Shown: positions 28,374-36,573 of the stretch, piece by piece
How the letters are laid out: each line of letters begins with the position of its first letter
Numbering within the stretch: the stretch's first letter is position 1
NCBI GenBank assembly: GCA_951812775.1
Contig: OX638326.1
Coordinates: 2,987,391 to 3,051,390 of the forward strand
Reading direction: 5' to 3'
DNA from: an uncultured Alphaproteobacteria bacterium
GTDB lineage: Bacteria > Pseudomonadota > Alphaproteobacteria > MPNO01 > UBA2964
Length of the DNA: 64,000 nt
Notes under the pieces: generated by a model
What the model was told of the DNA's origin: nothing
What the model saw: the letters and a program-made list of their open reading frames with translations, nothing else
Databases searched by the model: none
Made by a program: the position numbers and the translations under genes

Positions 28374-29978
28374 TTACGCATGGAGCGATTTTTCCCGGCG
28401 ACGCTGCACCGAAGACGGGATATGCATGGCTTCCCTGTACTTGGCAACTGTACGCCTCGCGATATCAACGCCTTCATTTTTTAAGATAGTGACGATTTTG
28501 TCATCTGAAAGGACATTATCCACAGATTCCGCTTCAATCAGGTTTTTGATCTGGAAGCGAACGGCTTCAGCCGACGCAGATTTACCGTCAGAATTATCGC
28601 CTAAGGCAAAGGTGAAGAAATATTTGAGCTCAAAGATGCCGCGAGGTGTTGCGATATACTTGTTTTTGGTGACCCGGCTGACGGTACTCTCGTGAATATC
28701 CAGCGCTTCGCTGATCTCCCGAAGAACGAGAGGTCTCAGATATTGGACACCCTTTTCGAGAAACTCTTCCTGATGTCGTACAATCTCTGCGGCGACTTTC
28801 ATAATTGTCTGGGCTCGCTGGTGCAGGGCTTTAACGAGCCAGTTGGCGGATTGATAACATTCCGCGATATAGACCTTGTCCTTTTCGCGCAGAGACTGGT
28901 TGTTGATCTCGATGTAATAGCGGTTATTGACCAGCACGCGCGGTAACGTGTCACTATTAACTTCAATAAACCAGCTGCCATCCTTGCCGCGGCGAACGGA
29001 AACATCCGGGGTGACTGCCTGCGCAACGGAATGGTCAAATGCCATTGCCGGTTTTGGATTCAGCGCCTGAATCTCATTGACCATTTCCGCGATGTCTTCA
29101 TTGTCGACACCGCACAAACGCCGCAGCGTCTTAAATTCTCTCTTGGCCAGAATATCGAGATTCTCCACAAGCGCCTGCATTGCCGGATCGTAGCGATCTA
29201 ACTCCCGGAGTTGGAGCGCCAGACATTCAGATAAATCCCGGGCAAAGACGCCGACGGGGTCAAACCGTTGTACGGCTTCGAGTGTGCTTTCGACGCGATC
29301 AAGTGGACTGCCCAGCATTACCGCGATGTCGCCAGTGGAAATCGTGAAATACCCAGCATCATCTAAGGAGTCGACCATATAGACAGCAATCATTCGGTCG
29401 ACAGGGTCGGTTAGGTCGACATTGATTTGTTCCAGAAGATGGTCCCGTAGGGAGATTTCATCTGCTGGAGCATTCTCGAGCGCCGGATTCTCGGAATCGA
29501 ATCCTCCGGCACCTTGAACCTGCCAGTTAAGGGTGTCGGTCTCCACCGCAGAGGCGGCATCAGCACCCGTGTCACCGGACCAAACATTTTCATAATCTGC
29601 GTCTAATCCGGCATCATGCTCAAGTGAAATAGACTCGTTCTCTACGAGTTGTTGTGAGTCGGGTTCTGCTGGTGCGTCACTAAACGTACTGTCGTTATCG
29701 AACGCGTCGCCCGGAGAGACATTTACTTCGTCGCCGCCTGCCTCGGGCGCGGTTGTTTCCGAATCTGTTTCGGCGTTTCGATCTTCCTGGGGTTCAGCAC
29801 CGTCATTATGGCCGTCGGTGTCTTCACGTTCGAGAAGCGGGTTCTGCTCCAGTTCCCGTTCGACATATTCCGATAGTTCAAGGTTGGACAACTGCAACAG
29901 CTTAATCGCCTGCTGCAACTGTGGCGTCATGACCAGAGACTGGACCTGACGCAAATCCAACCGAGGGACCATGGCCAT
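28374..29978 (-). CDS. rpoN: RNA polymerase sigma-54 factor
   Basis: Sigma-54 directs transcription of nitrogen, motility and other genes with the help of AAA+ activators. The 534-aa protein has region I (QSLVMTPQLQQAIKLLQLSNLEL) that binds activators, an acidic variable region II (about residues 55-150), the core-binding domain, a helix-turn-helix (LREISEALDIHESTVSRVT), and the RpoN box ARRTVAKYRE near the C-terminus. No sigma-54 activator is in the window. It lies between lptB and hpf. Confidence 0.96.
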   Translation of the reverse strand: MAMVPRLDLRQVQSLVMTPQLQQAIKLLQLSNLELSEYVERELEQNPLLEREDTDGHNDGAEPQEDRNAETDSETTAPEAGGDEVNVSPGDAFDNDSTFSDAPAEPDSQQLVENESISLEHDAGLDADYENVWSGDTGADAASAVETDTLNWQVQGAGGFDSENPALENAPADEISLRDHLLEQINVDLTDPVDRMIAVYMVDSLDDAGYFTISTGDIAVMLGSPLDRVESTLEAVQRFDPVGVFARDLSECLALQLRELDRYDPAMQALVENLDILAKREFKTLRRLCGVDNEDIAEMVNEIQALNPKPAMAFDHSVAQAVTPDVSVRRGKDGSWFIEVNSDTLPRVLVNNRYYIEINNQSLREKDKVYIAECYQSANWLVKALHQRAQTIMKVAAEIVRHQEEFLEKGVQYLRPLVLREISEALDIHESTVSRVTKNKYIATPRGIFELKYFFTFALGDNSDGKSASAEAVRFQIKNLIEAESVDNVLSDDKIVTILKNEGVDIARRTVAKYREAMHIPSSVQRRREKSLHA

Positions 29979-30019
29979 AATCGTTACCTTACATACACTT
30001 AGTCGTGTTCATACCCGTC

Positions 30020-30817
30020 TTACAGGCTGAACCTTTCACCAAGGTAAACACGCCTTACGTCTTTGTGGGTAACAATCTCGTCAGGCGCGCCTTCCATAAG
30101 AACTCTACCATCGTGAAGAATATAGGCCCGGTCGACGATGTCCAGAGTCTCGCGAACGTTATGATCCGTAATAAGAACACCGATACCGCGATCCTTTAAA
30201 TGCGAAACCAGATCCCGGATATCATTCACGGCGATCGGATCAATACCGGCGAGCGGTTCATCCAACAGAATAAAGCTGGGATCAGAGGCGAGAGCACGGG
30301 CTATTTCTACGCGGCGTCTCTCTCCCCCTGAAAGTGCCAAAGCAGGGGTTCGGCGAAGGTGCGAAATCGAGAATTCTGCCAGCAGATCATCGAGCCGCGT
30401 TTCGCGTTTGTCGGGGTGATCAACGGCAACTTCCAGAATGGCCCGAATATTGTTTTCAACGGATAGTCCCCGGAAAATAGAGGCCTCCTGCGGCAGATAG
30501 CCAATTCCCAAACGGGCCCGGCGATACATCGGCAGGCCTGTTATGTTATTTCCGTCAAGCGAAATGGTTCCGTAATCTGGCGCTATAAGCCCGGTAACAA
30601 TATAGAATGACGTTGTCTTGCCGGCGCCATTTGGGCCAAGCAATCCGACGACTTCGCCACGTTGAACCGACAAAGACACCTCACGTAGGACAGGCCGCTG
30701 TTTGTAGGATTTGCCAAGATTTCGAGCGATCAGCCCACGATTATCGGCAACCAGTTGCGGTGTTGAAGTATTGCTTTCGCCGTTGGAGGGCTTTCGGGGT
30801 ACTAACTCTGACGTCAT
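30020..30817 (-). CDS. lptB: LPS export ABC transporter ATP-binding protein LptB
   Basis: LptB is the cytoplasmic ATPase that powers LPS extraction by LptFG. The protein (265 aa from the ATG at 30817; a GTG lies 3 codons earlier) has Walker [18 protein letters not shown]-loop [11 protein letters not shown], signature [15 protein letters not shown], Walker [14 protein letters not shown] and H-loop [10 protein letters not shown]. An N-terminal extension of about 30 polar residues precedes the ABC domain. It follows lptC-lptA and precedes rpoN; lptF and lptG are not in the window. Confidence 0.95.
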   Translation of the reverse strand: MTSELVPRKPSNGESNTSTPQLVADNRGLIARNLGKSYKQRPVLREVSLSVQRGEVVGLLGPNGAGKTTSFYIVTGLIAPDYGTISLDGNNITGLPMYRRARLGIGYLPQEASIFRGLSVENNIRAILEVAVDHPDKRETRLDDLLAEFSISHLRRTPALALSGGERRRVEIARALASDPSFILLDEPLAGIDPIAVNDIRDLVSHLKDRGIGVLITDHNVRETLDIVDRAYILHDGRVLMEGAPDEIVTHKDVRRVYLGERFSL

Positions 30818-30866
30818 GTTACTCACACTAAACGCTTTAATTCGCCGTGACTATTAACGAATTTAG

Positions 30867-31697
30867 TTAACGTTTCAGTTTTTGTCTCTCCGATTTTGGC
30901 CTCAGGTTCTTTGGGCCAAAGACGCCTCGCACTCGGCCCGGGCCACTACTCAATAAACGGCTGACCCCGGTGTTAAGGTCAACTTCTGCAGCATCCCCGT
31001 TTAATTGGTCTGGGCCTCGGGTAATTTTTACACCGCCGCGCAGAACGACGATGCCTGTCTTTGTATTATATACCCCCCGTTTGCCGCGGATGATTTCCTT
31101 CGGGGAGGAGACAAGGACATTTTCGTAGGCGTCAACGCGGGTGACCTCGTTCTTCCCGGCTTTCGTTTTCTTGAAATGGGCAGTTAAGACATCAGCCCGC
31201 AAGCGTTTATCTTCTTTGATGGCAACAGCATCGCCACGCGCAACAGCGATAGATTTCTTTTCCCAAAATTCCAGGCTGCGGCTTGCAGATATATTTTCAG
31301 TGTCTGTTATCAAACGCGGTTTGCCCGTCAGGACGAAAATTCCCTTTGCGACATCATATACCCCTTTGGTTCCATAGGCGGTTTGTCGCGGGGATACGAT
31401 GCGCACATTGCCATCCGCATCAAGCCGCCAGATTTGTGTGCTACCATCCTTTAGCTTTTCGTAATATGCTGTCAGTTGATCGGCGTGGACGACCGTGTCG
31501 CCCTGTTTGGCTTTTGCATTTCCCCGCGCAATATAGGTTTGCGCCTCCTGCTGCCATTCGATGCCATTGTCGGCGTCAATCTCAATTGGTGTGTTGCGAT
31601 TTTGATTTGGAAGACCGAGCCCTCCTTGCGCGAAAGCCGTGTTCTGTAGCAGGCAAACCGTTGCAGCGAGCAGTATGAATTTGAAGCAGCTGGTCAT
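30867..31697 (-). CDS. lptA: Periplasmic LPS transport bridge protein LptA
   Basis: LptA forms the periplasmic bridge that carries LPS from the inner to the outer membrane. The 276-aa protein starts with a signal peptide (hydrophobic residues 5-22, AFA-Q cleavage) and holds OstA-like beta-jellyroll repeats: IEIDADNGIEW, ARGNAKAKQGDTVVHADQLTAYY, SARSLEFWEKKSIAVARGDAVAI and related segments. At 276 aa it is longer than E. coli LptA (185 aa), as is common in this class. It starts in an ATGA overlap with lptC. Confidence 0.9.
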   Translation of the reverse strand: MTSCFKFILLAATVCLLQNTAFAQGGLGLPNQNRNTPIEIDADNGIEWQQEAQTYIARGNAKAKQGDTVVHADQLTAYYEKLKDGSTQIWRLDADGNVRIVSPRQTAYGTKGVYDVAKGIFVLTGKPRLITDTENISASRSLEFWEKKSIAVARGDAVAIKEDKRLRADVLTAHFKKTKAGKNEVTRVDAYENVLVSSPKEIIRGKRGVYNTKTGIVVLRGGVKITRGPDQLNGDAAEVDLNTGVSRLLSSGPGRVRGVFGPKNLRPKSERQKLKR

Positions 31698-32398
31698 TGG
31701 CGCTGTCTCAGCTTGAGCTGTTTTGATGTCGGATACAGGACCATTTTACTTTTGCCTGTAAAAATCATGGTTTTGCCGCGCTCAAGAATTCGGAACCCCG
31801 ATCCTTTCACGGTCCCCCTTGGCCCGTGTCCAGAAATAGACACGTCCCCTTTAGCGGTACCTGCTGCCATATTGATCTGGGCAACAGTTGTTTTCAGCTC
31901 GTATCCGGAATCGTGAAACAGACTAATCGCCCCTTTGAGGTCCAGTATCTCAGATTGACGGTTAAACATACCGGTTTCTGCTGATAGTGCCATCCAAGTT
32001 CCAGATTGCGCGGTTAGGTCTGCTTTCGGAAAGGCGAGATCAACGAGATGAGGATTGTTCTTCTGTTGGAATGCGGTATCCGCCGTGAGGTTAAATGGAC
32101 GTTGTTTCGAGTCTGTACTGGAGAACCTTGGATTGACGATCTGTTGGCCACCCGTGTCATGAATTGTGACTTTGGACACGCCAACCGTGAAGCCTTTTGG
32201 TTTTTTGATCGGTTGTGGCCAGGCTATGACCAACCCGACGATTGCAGCGGCTGATAGCGGCAACGCAATTCGCATAAGCAGGACAAATCTCGAATAACCA
32301 CTGCCGGAAAGATCAATGTTTCCCCCGCCTGCAAACGACTCTGCTATACGTTCACTGTCGGATTTTGTGGGCTGGCTTTGGCTTGCTGAGGTGTTCAT
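31694..32398 (-). CDS. lptC: LPS export system protein LptC
   Basis: LptC is a single-span inner-membrane protein that receives LPS from LptBFG and passes it to LptA. The 234-aa protein has a polar N-terminus, one membrane helix at about residues 40-60 (LLMRIALPLSAAAIVGLVIAW), and a periplasmic jellyroll domain with FNLTADTAFQ and FHDSGYELKT segments. It lies 12 bases after kdsD and overlaps lptA. Confidence 0.88.
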   Translation of the reverse strand: MNTSASQSQPTKSDSERIAESFAGGGNIDLSGSGYSRFVLLMRIALPLSAAAIVGLVIAWPQPIKKPKGFTVGVSKVTIHDTGGQQIVNPRFSSTDSKQRPFNLTADTAFQQKNNPHLVDLAFPKADLTAQSGTWMALSAETGMFNRQSEILDLKGAISLFHDSGYELKTTVAQINMAAGTAKGDVSISGHGPRGTVKGSGFRILERGKTMIFTGKSKMVLYPTSKQLKLRQRQ

Positions 32399-32410
32399 GA
32401 CACCGGAACT

Positions 32411-33397
32411 TTAAACGATACCTGCACGAAGCAAATCATGAATATGCAGAATACCTGCCGGTTTGCCGTTCTCGACCACAAAAAGGGCGGTTACAGGCCG
32501 TTCATCCCGGTTCATTAATTTAAGTGCGGCCGCCGCCAGTTCATCCGGTTGAACTGTCTTGGGAGCGCCGGTCATAACATCGCTGGCCCGTTGGTCCAGG
32601 AGCTCTTTATCCATATGCCGCCGCAGGTCGCCATCCGTGACGATGCCGACGAGATTTCCGCTAGTGTCCGTAATGCCAGCGCAACCAAAACTTTTTTGGG
32701 TCATGATAAGCAGAGTGTCTGCCATCGGAGTTTCGACGTCGACAAGTGGGATGGCGTCTCCACGATGCATGACATCTGAAACTTTGACAAAACATCGGCC
32801 TAACTGACCACCCGGATGCAAAGCGTTGAAATTCTCCGGAGAGAATCCCTGTCGTTCGAGCAGGGCGACGGCGAGCGCGTCACCGATTGCCAACATGACG
32901 GTCGTTGATGTCGTTGGTGCCAGATTTAACGGACAGGCCTCTTTAATATTGGGCAATACGAGCGAGACATCACCGGCTTTGTCCAATGAGCTGCCAGCCC
33001 GACCGGTAATCGAGATAAGCGGAATTTCATTGATCTTTGTATGGGCCACCATGTCTGAAAGTTCGGGCGTTTCGCCCGAATTGGATAAAGCCAGCAAAAC
33101 ATCCTGCTTGGTAATCATGCCAAGATCACCGTGGCTGGCCTCTCCGGCATTTACATACTGAGCGGGGGTGCCAGTGGACGCTAATGTTGCGGCGATCTTG
33201 TTTGCGATGTGACCACTTTTACCCATCCCACTGACAATGACGCGGCCCGTTGCGGAAGCCATGATATCAAGCGCTTTGACGAACGAGTCATCTAGAGTAT
33301 CTGCAAACTTGGCGAGCCCGGCGGCTTCATCTCTAAAGACGTTTCTGGCGACCTCAAGGTCTGAGAGTTTAGTCTTTTCTTTTAAATTTGACGCCAT
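32411..33397 (-). CDS. kdsD: Arabinose-5-phosphate isomerase (KpsF/GutQ family)
   Basis: KdsD turns ribulose-5-phosphate into arabinose-5-phosphate, the first step to Kdo for LPS. The 328-aa protein has an N-terminal SIS domain (VSGMGKSGHIANKIAATLAS, ASHGDLGMI, ALSNSGETPEL) and two C-terminal CBS domains (VSDVMHRGDAIPLV, ASDVMTGAPKTVQPDEL). The adjacent lptCAB genes fit an LPS role. Confidence 0.94.
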   Translation of the reverse strand: MASNLKEKTKLSDLEVARNVFRDEAAGLAKFADTLDDSFVKALDIMASATGRVIVSGMGKSGHIANKIAATLASTGTPAQYVNAGEASHGDLGMITKQDVLLALSNSGETPELSDMVAHTKINEIPLISITGRAGSSLDKAGDVSLVLPNIKEACPLNLAPTTSTTVMLAIGDALAVALLERQGFSPENFNALHPGGQLGRCFVKVSDVMHRGDAIPLVDVETPMADTLLIMTQKSFGCAGITDTSGNLVGIVTDGDLRRHMDKELLDQRASDVMTGAPKTVQPDELAAAALKLMNRDERPVTALFVVENGKPAGILHIHDLLRAGIV

Positions 33398-33535
33398 TGC
33401 CTTCGAACTTTCGAGTCTCTTGGGTTGTCTGTATTTGGGGTTTCATTGCCCATATGACCAGTCTACCTCAAAAATTGAATCGGCGGATAGCTTCTTAGCG
33501 CTGTCGCGGGTAGCGACCGATTCCCACGTTAGAGG

Positions 33536-34147
33536 TTAATGCGCAAATATATCGATTTCAGGCCATCCAGCGAGATCGAGCTTGGCACGATCCGTCAGAA
33601 ATCTGAAGCAAGCTTCAGCCAGCTCGGTTCGCCCTTCGCGGGCGAGCATTTCGTTTAGCTTCTCACGTAATTGATGCAGATACAGAACATCTGATGCCGC
33701 GTAACTAAGCTGGGCTTCGCTCAAACTTTCTGCCCCCCAATCCGACGATTGCTGCTCTTTGGAAATTGAGATGTCGAGAAGCTCCCGGCACAAATCTTTG
33801 AGACCGTGCCGATCAGTGTAGGTGCGTACCAGTTTTGATGCGATTTTTGTGCAATAGACAAGCGTACAGGTGACGCCTAGATATTGCTGGATGACCGCAA
33901 TATCGAAGCGGCCGAAATGAAACAACTTGGTGACGGCAGGGTCGCTGATCATTTCTTTAAGATTTGGCGCATCATATTGGTCTTGCGAAAAGCGGACGAT
34001 ATGCGCGTTTCCGTCGCCAGCAGATAGCTGCATCAGGCAAAGCCGGTCGCGTTCTGGCCGCAATCCCATCGTTTCGGTATCAATGGCAACGCAACTGCCG
34101 AGATTTAGCCCGCTAGGGAGATCACCTTCGTGAAGATCAATCGTCAT
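33536..34147 (-). CDS. RNase D-like 3'-5' exonuclease
   Basis: A 203-aa protein with only the DEDD exonuclease domain: Exo I AIDTETMGL, Exo II with KLFHFGRFDIAV, and Exo III SEAQLSYAASDVLYL (Tyr of the DEDDy type). It lacks the HRDC domains of full RNase D, like the short alphaproteobacterial proteins often annotated as ribonuclease D. It probably trims stable RNA 3' ends. It lies between tRNA-Leu and kdsD. Confidence 0.88.
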   Translation of the reverse strand: MTIDLHEGDLPSGLNLGSCVAIDTETMGLRPERDRLCLMQLSAGDGNAHIVRFSQDQYDAPNLKEMISDPAVTKLFHFGRFDIAVIQQYLGVTCTLVYCTKIASKLVRTYTDRHGLKDLCRELLDISISKEQQSSDWGAESLSEAQLSYAASDVLYLHQLREKLNEMLAREGRTELAEACFRFLTDRAKLDLAGWPEIDIFAH

Positions 34148-34189
34148 GACGGCCGGGTCACCCTTCTATCGAATGGTGGTTGGAATAAA

Positions 34190-34279
34190 TGGTGCCCAGG
34201 AGAAGACTCGAACTTCCACGGCCTTGCGGCCACAGGTACCTGAAACCTGCGCGTCTACCAGTTCCGCCACCTGGGCACC
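34190..34279 (-). tRNA. tRNA-Leu (anticodon CAG)
   Basis: Read on the minus strand, the acceptor GGTGCCC pairs with GGGCACC, the anticodon stem CAGGT/ACCTG holds the loop TTCAGGT (anticodon CAG, reads CUG), and a long variable arm (GTGGCCGCAAGGCCGTG) marks a class II tRNA. The T-loop is TTCGAGT. The discriminator is A (34190). The terminal CCA is not encoded (ATTT follows), unlike the tRNA-Ala in this window. Confidence 0.97.
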
Positions 34280-34290
34280 GACGTGGAGTG

Positions 34291-34318
34291 GGTATTCCAT
34301 AGGGCGTAACAATGTCAA
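34291..34318 (-). promoter_or_regulatory. Sigma-70-type promoter for tRNA-Leu
   Basis: On the minus strand TTGACA (34318-34313, perfect -35) is followed after 16 bases by AATACC (34296-34291) as a weak -10. Transcription would begin about 5 bases before the tRNA. The -35 is convincing; the -10 assignment is tentative. Confidence 0.5.
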
Positions 34319-34450
34319 CAGATTTAAGCCTTCCGTTACGAGTTGGTGATTAGACTTTGGTATGGTGCGCTGTGACGCTATATAGTGCCTATAGCAATCT
34401 TAGTTCGATCAGGTTCAACCTGGTTTGCGGTGTAACCCGCGGAGGAGATC

Positions 34451-35419
34451 ATGAAACACAATGTGGTAACGGTTTTTGGCGGCGCTGGTTTTGTTGGCCG
34501 TTATGTTGTGCGTGCCCTGGCGCAACAGGGTGTTCGGGTAAGAGTTGCTTGTCGCAGGCCAGAGGAAGCCATGCGCTGCAAACCGATGGGTGATGTTGGT
34601 CAAATCGTGCCAGTCGCCGCGAATATTCGCAATGCTGACTCGGTTGCCGCCGCCGTTTTGGGGGCTGATGCTGTCATTAATCTGGTGGGCGTTCTATATA
34701 AACGCGGGCCACAAAACTTCGATACCTTGCATGTCGAGGGTGCGCGCACTGTCGCTGAAGCTGCTAAAGCAGCTGGTGTAAAAAGGCTCATTCACTTGTC
34801 GGCAATTGGGGCCGACGAAGGTTCAGAGTCAGAATATGCCTGTAGCAAAGCACTCGGCGAAAAAGCGGTAAATGCGGCATTTGGCGGTGCAACTATTCTG
34901 CGTCCGTCTATCGTATTTGGTCCTGAAGATGATTTCTTTAACCGATTTGCCGCTTTGGCACGCCTGTCCCCAGCGCTTCCGGTTATTGGCCCCAACACCA
35001 AGTTTCAACCGGTTTATGTCGGTGATGTTGCGTCCGCGGTATCCGCTTGTCTGGCCGATGAAGGGACAGCAGGACGCTGTTATGAGTTGGGGGGACCCGC
35101 AGTCCATACTTTTAACGAATTGATGGAAATCATGTTGGCCGAAATTGGCCGGGATCGATTCCTGGTGCCAGCACCATTTTGGGCAGCTTCAGCGAAAGCC
35201 TTTTTTCTGGAGCATCTTCGGGTTCCGTTTTTTCTGCCCAAGCCCATGCTGACCCGAGATCAGGTGCGGCAATTGAAGCAGGACAATGTTGTTGCTGATG
35301 AGGCGCTGGGCCTAAAGGACCTGGCTCTTACAGGGACATCGCTGAATGCGGTTTTGCCAACTTATCTACATCGTTATCGACGTACAAAAGACAAAGACCG
35401 AACGGTGCAGGCAGCTTAA
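34451..35419 (+). CDS. Complex I NDUFA9-like NAD(P)H-binding protein
   Basis: A 322-aa atypical short-chain dehydrogenase with a Rossmann glycine motif FGGAGFVGRYVVRAL at residues 9-23, then VAANIRNADSV, NLVGVLYKRG and LIHLSAIGAD. This matches the NDUFA9 subfamily, whose mitochondrial member is an accessory complex I subunit that binds NADPH. No nuo genes lie nearby, so a link with complex I is only by homology. GGAGGAG lies upstream of the ATG, preceded by two small palindromes (CAGGTTCAACCTG and GCGGTGTAACCCGC). Confidence 0.85.
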   Translation: MKHNVVTVFGGAGFVGRYVVRALAQQGVRVRVACRRPEEAMRCKPMGDVGQIVPVAANIRNADSVAAAVLGADAVINLVGVLYKRGPQNFDTLHVEGARTVAEAAKAAGVKRLIHLSAIGADEGSESEYACSKALGEKAVNAAFGGATILRPSIVFGPEDDFFNRFAALARLSPALPVIGPNTKFQPVYVGDVASAVSACLADEGTAGRCYELGGPAVHTFNELMEIMLAEIGRDRFLVPAPFWAASAKAFFLEHLRVPFFLPKPMLTRDQVRQLKQDNVVADEALGLKDLALTGTSLNAVLPTYLHRYRRTKDKDRTVQAA

Positions 35420-35431
35420 CGTTTCGCTGCC
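35410..35431. terminator. Hairpin at the NDUFA9-like / uppP convergent junction
   Basis: GGCAGC (35410-35415) pairs with GCTGCC (35426-35431) around a 10-base loop, at the end of one gene and just before the end of the convergent one. There is no clear T run, so this is only a possible bidirectional terminator. Confidence 0.35.
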
Positions 35432-35433
35432 CG

Positions 35434-36228
35434 TTAGGCGGCTAACCAGAGAATCACAATTCCAAGCACAATCCGGTAGAGCACAAAGGGTGTAAAGCTT
35501 TGCCGTTGTAGCCAACCCATCATAACGACGATTGCGAGCAAGGCAGTGATGAAGGCGAGCCCCGCTGCAATAAGGACATCGGCCTGAAACGCATCGTCGC
35601 CGCTTTGCACGACGTCCATTCCCTGCAGCAGACCAGCTCCGGCAATAGCCAGTATCGATAGCAACATGGAAAATCGTGCGGCGTCACGTCTTTCAAAACC
35701 GAGTAGCCGCGCCATCGTAATTGTTGTGCCGGCTCTGCTTGAACCCGGAATCACGGCGAGCGCTTGAGCCAGGCCAATCAGCAGCGCATTGCTGACGGTG
35801 ACATGCGTCATGCGTTTGATGCGGAGCCCGTAACGATCGCCGAGATAGAGCAAGACGCCACCAACAATAAAGGCCCAACCAATAACCAGCGGTGTTCTGA
35901 GTCCTTCACCAAAGTAGGCTTTGACGGCAAGTCCCGCGATGACAACGGGAATACTGGCGATGACGACCAGACCAGCAAGTTTGGCGCCTTCATCTACGCG
36001 ACCGGTCGCTAGCTTTACGAGGCCGCATAACATCATCCAGACTTCACGCCATAAGTAAGCAATAACGGCCCCCAACGTGCCGACGTGAACCGCGACATCG
36101 ATCGTCAATCCCTGATCCTTCCAGTCAAGCAAGACAGGGGTCAGTGCCAGGTGACCAGAGGAACTCACAGGCAGGAATTCGGTTATTCCCTGGATGACAG
36201 CGAGGACAATAATTTGAAAGAGAGTCAA
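35434..36228 (-). CDS. uppP: Undecaprenyl-diphosphatase (BacA/UppP)
   Basis: UppP dephosphorylates undecaprenyl pyrophosphate so that the lipid carrier can be reused in cell-wall and polysaccharide synthesis; extra copies can raise bacitracin resistance. The 264-aa membrane protein has the two family motifs GITEFLPVSSSGHL near the N-terminus and IPGSSRAGTTITMARLLG in the middle, with about eight hydrophobic segments. It starts upstream of the gltD control region and reads away from it. Confidence 0.95.
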   Translation of the reverse strand: MTLFQIIVLAVIQGITEFLPVSSSGHLALTPVLLDWKDQGLTIDVAVHVGTLGAVIAYLWREVWMMLCGLVKLATGRVDEGAKLAGLVVIASIPVVIAGLAVKAYFGEGLRTPLVIGWAFIVGGVLLYLGDRYGLRIKRMTHVTVSNALLIGLAQALAVIPGSSRAGTTITMARLLGFERRDAARFSMLLSILAIAGAGLLQGMDVVQSGDDAFQADVLIAAGLAFITALLAIVVMMGWLQRQSFTPFVLYRIVLGIVILWLAA

Positions 36229-36424
36229 AATTTAGAACCCTTGAAGTGTTGGGCTACAGCATACACAGAGTTGCGGAGTCGGGGAAAAGGAAGAATTAGT
36301 CCTGTTTCGGTACTATAATTGAAAAAACAGCGGAATCGATTGAGTCGAAGAGATTCCTAAATTCCCCCATATCCACAAACTAGGTAACATATATTGACCT
36401 ATATGCCGTTTTTACTCGCCAACC

Positions 36425-36437
36425 GGTAAAAATTACC
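36425..36437. promoter_or_regulatory. Palindrome GGTAA-N3-TTACC upstream of gltD
   Basis: A perfect 5-bp inverted repeat (GGTAAAAATTACC) 137 bases before the gltD start. The same half-sites recur at 36527-36546. This may be a regulator site for the glutamate synthase operon; the regulator is unknown. Confidence 0.4.
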
Positions 36438-36526
36438 TTATATAGACCATCCTCCTTCGGAGAGCCCGGGGGATTTCGATCAGTTTTGAGAATATCCTAT
36501 CGCATTTGCGAGGGCGGTTTTGTGAC

Positions 36527-36546
36527 GGGTAAAGCGGAAATTACCC
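36527..36546. promoter_or_regulatory. Palindrome GGGTAA-N8-TTACCC just before gltD
   Basis: A perfect 6-bp inverted repeat ending 28 bases before the gltD ATG. Its centre is about 105 bases from that of the first palindrome, close to ten helical turns, so the two would lie on the same face of the DNA. It could be an operator or a leader hairpin. Confidence 0.4.
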
Positions 36547-36573
36547 TTAATTTGGCAAGAAAATGGACATAAA

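Larger units (their letters stand above)
36229..36573. other. 345-base intergenic control region between uppP and gltD
   Basis: This AT-richer gap holds no gene I can support. It must carry promoters for both divergent genes. Two inverted repeats with the same half-site stand out (GGTAA-N3-TTACC at 36425 and GGGTAA-N8-TTACCC at 36527), plus a weaker look-alike at 36382-36400 (AGGTAA...TTGACCT). I could not fix a convincing -35/-10 pair. Confidence 0.6.
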
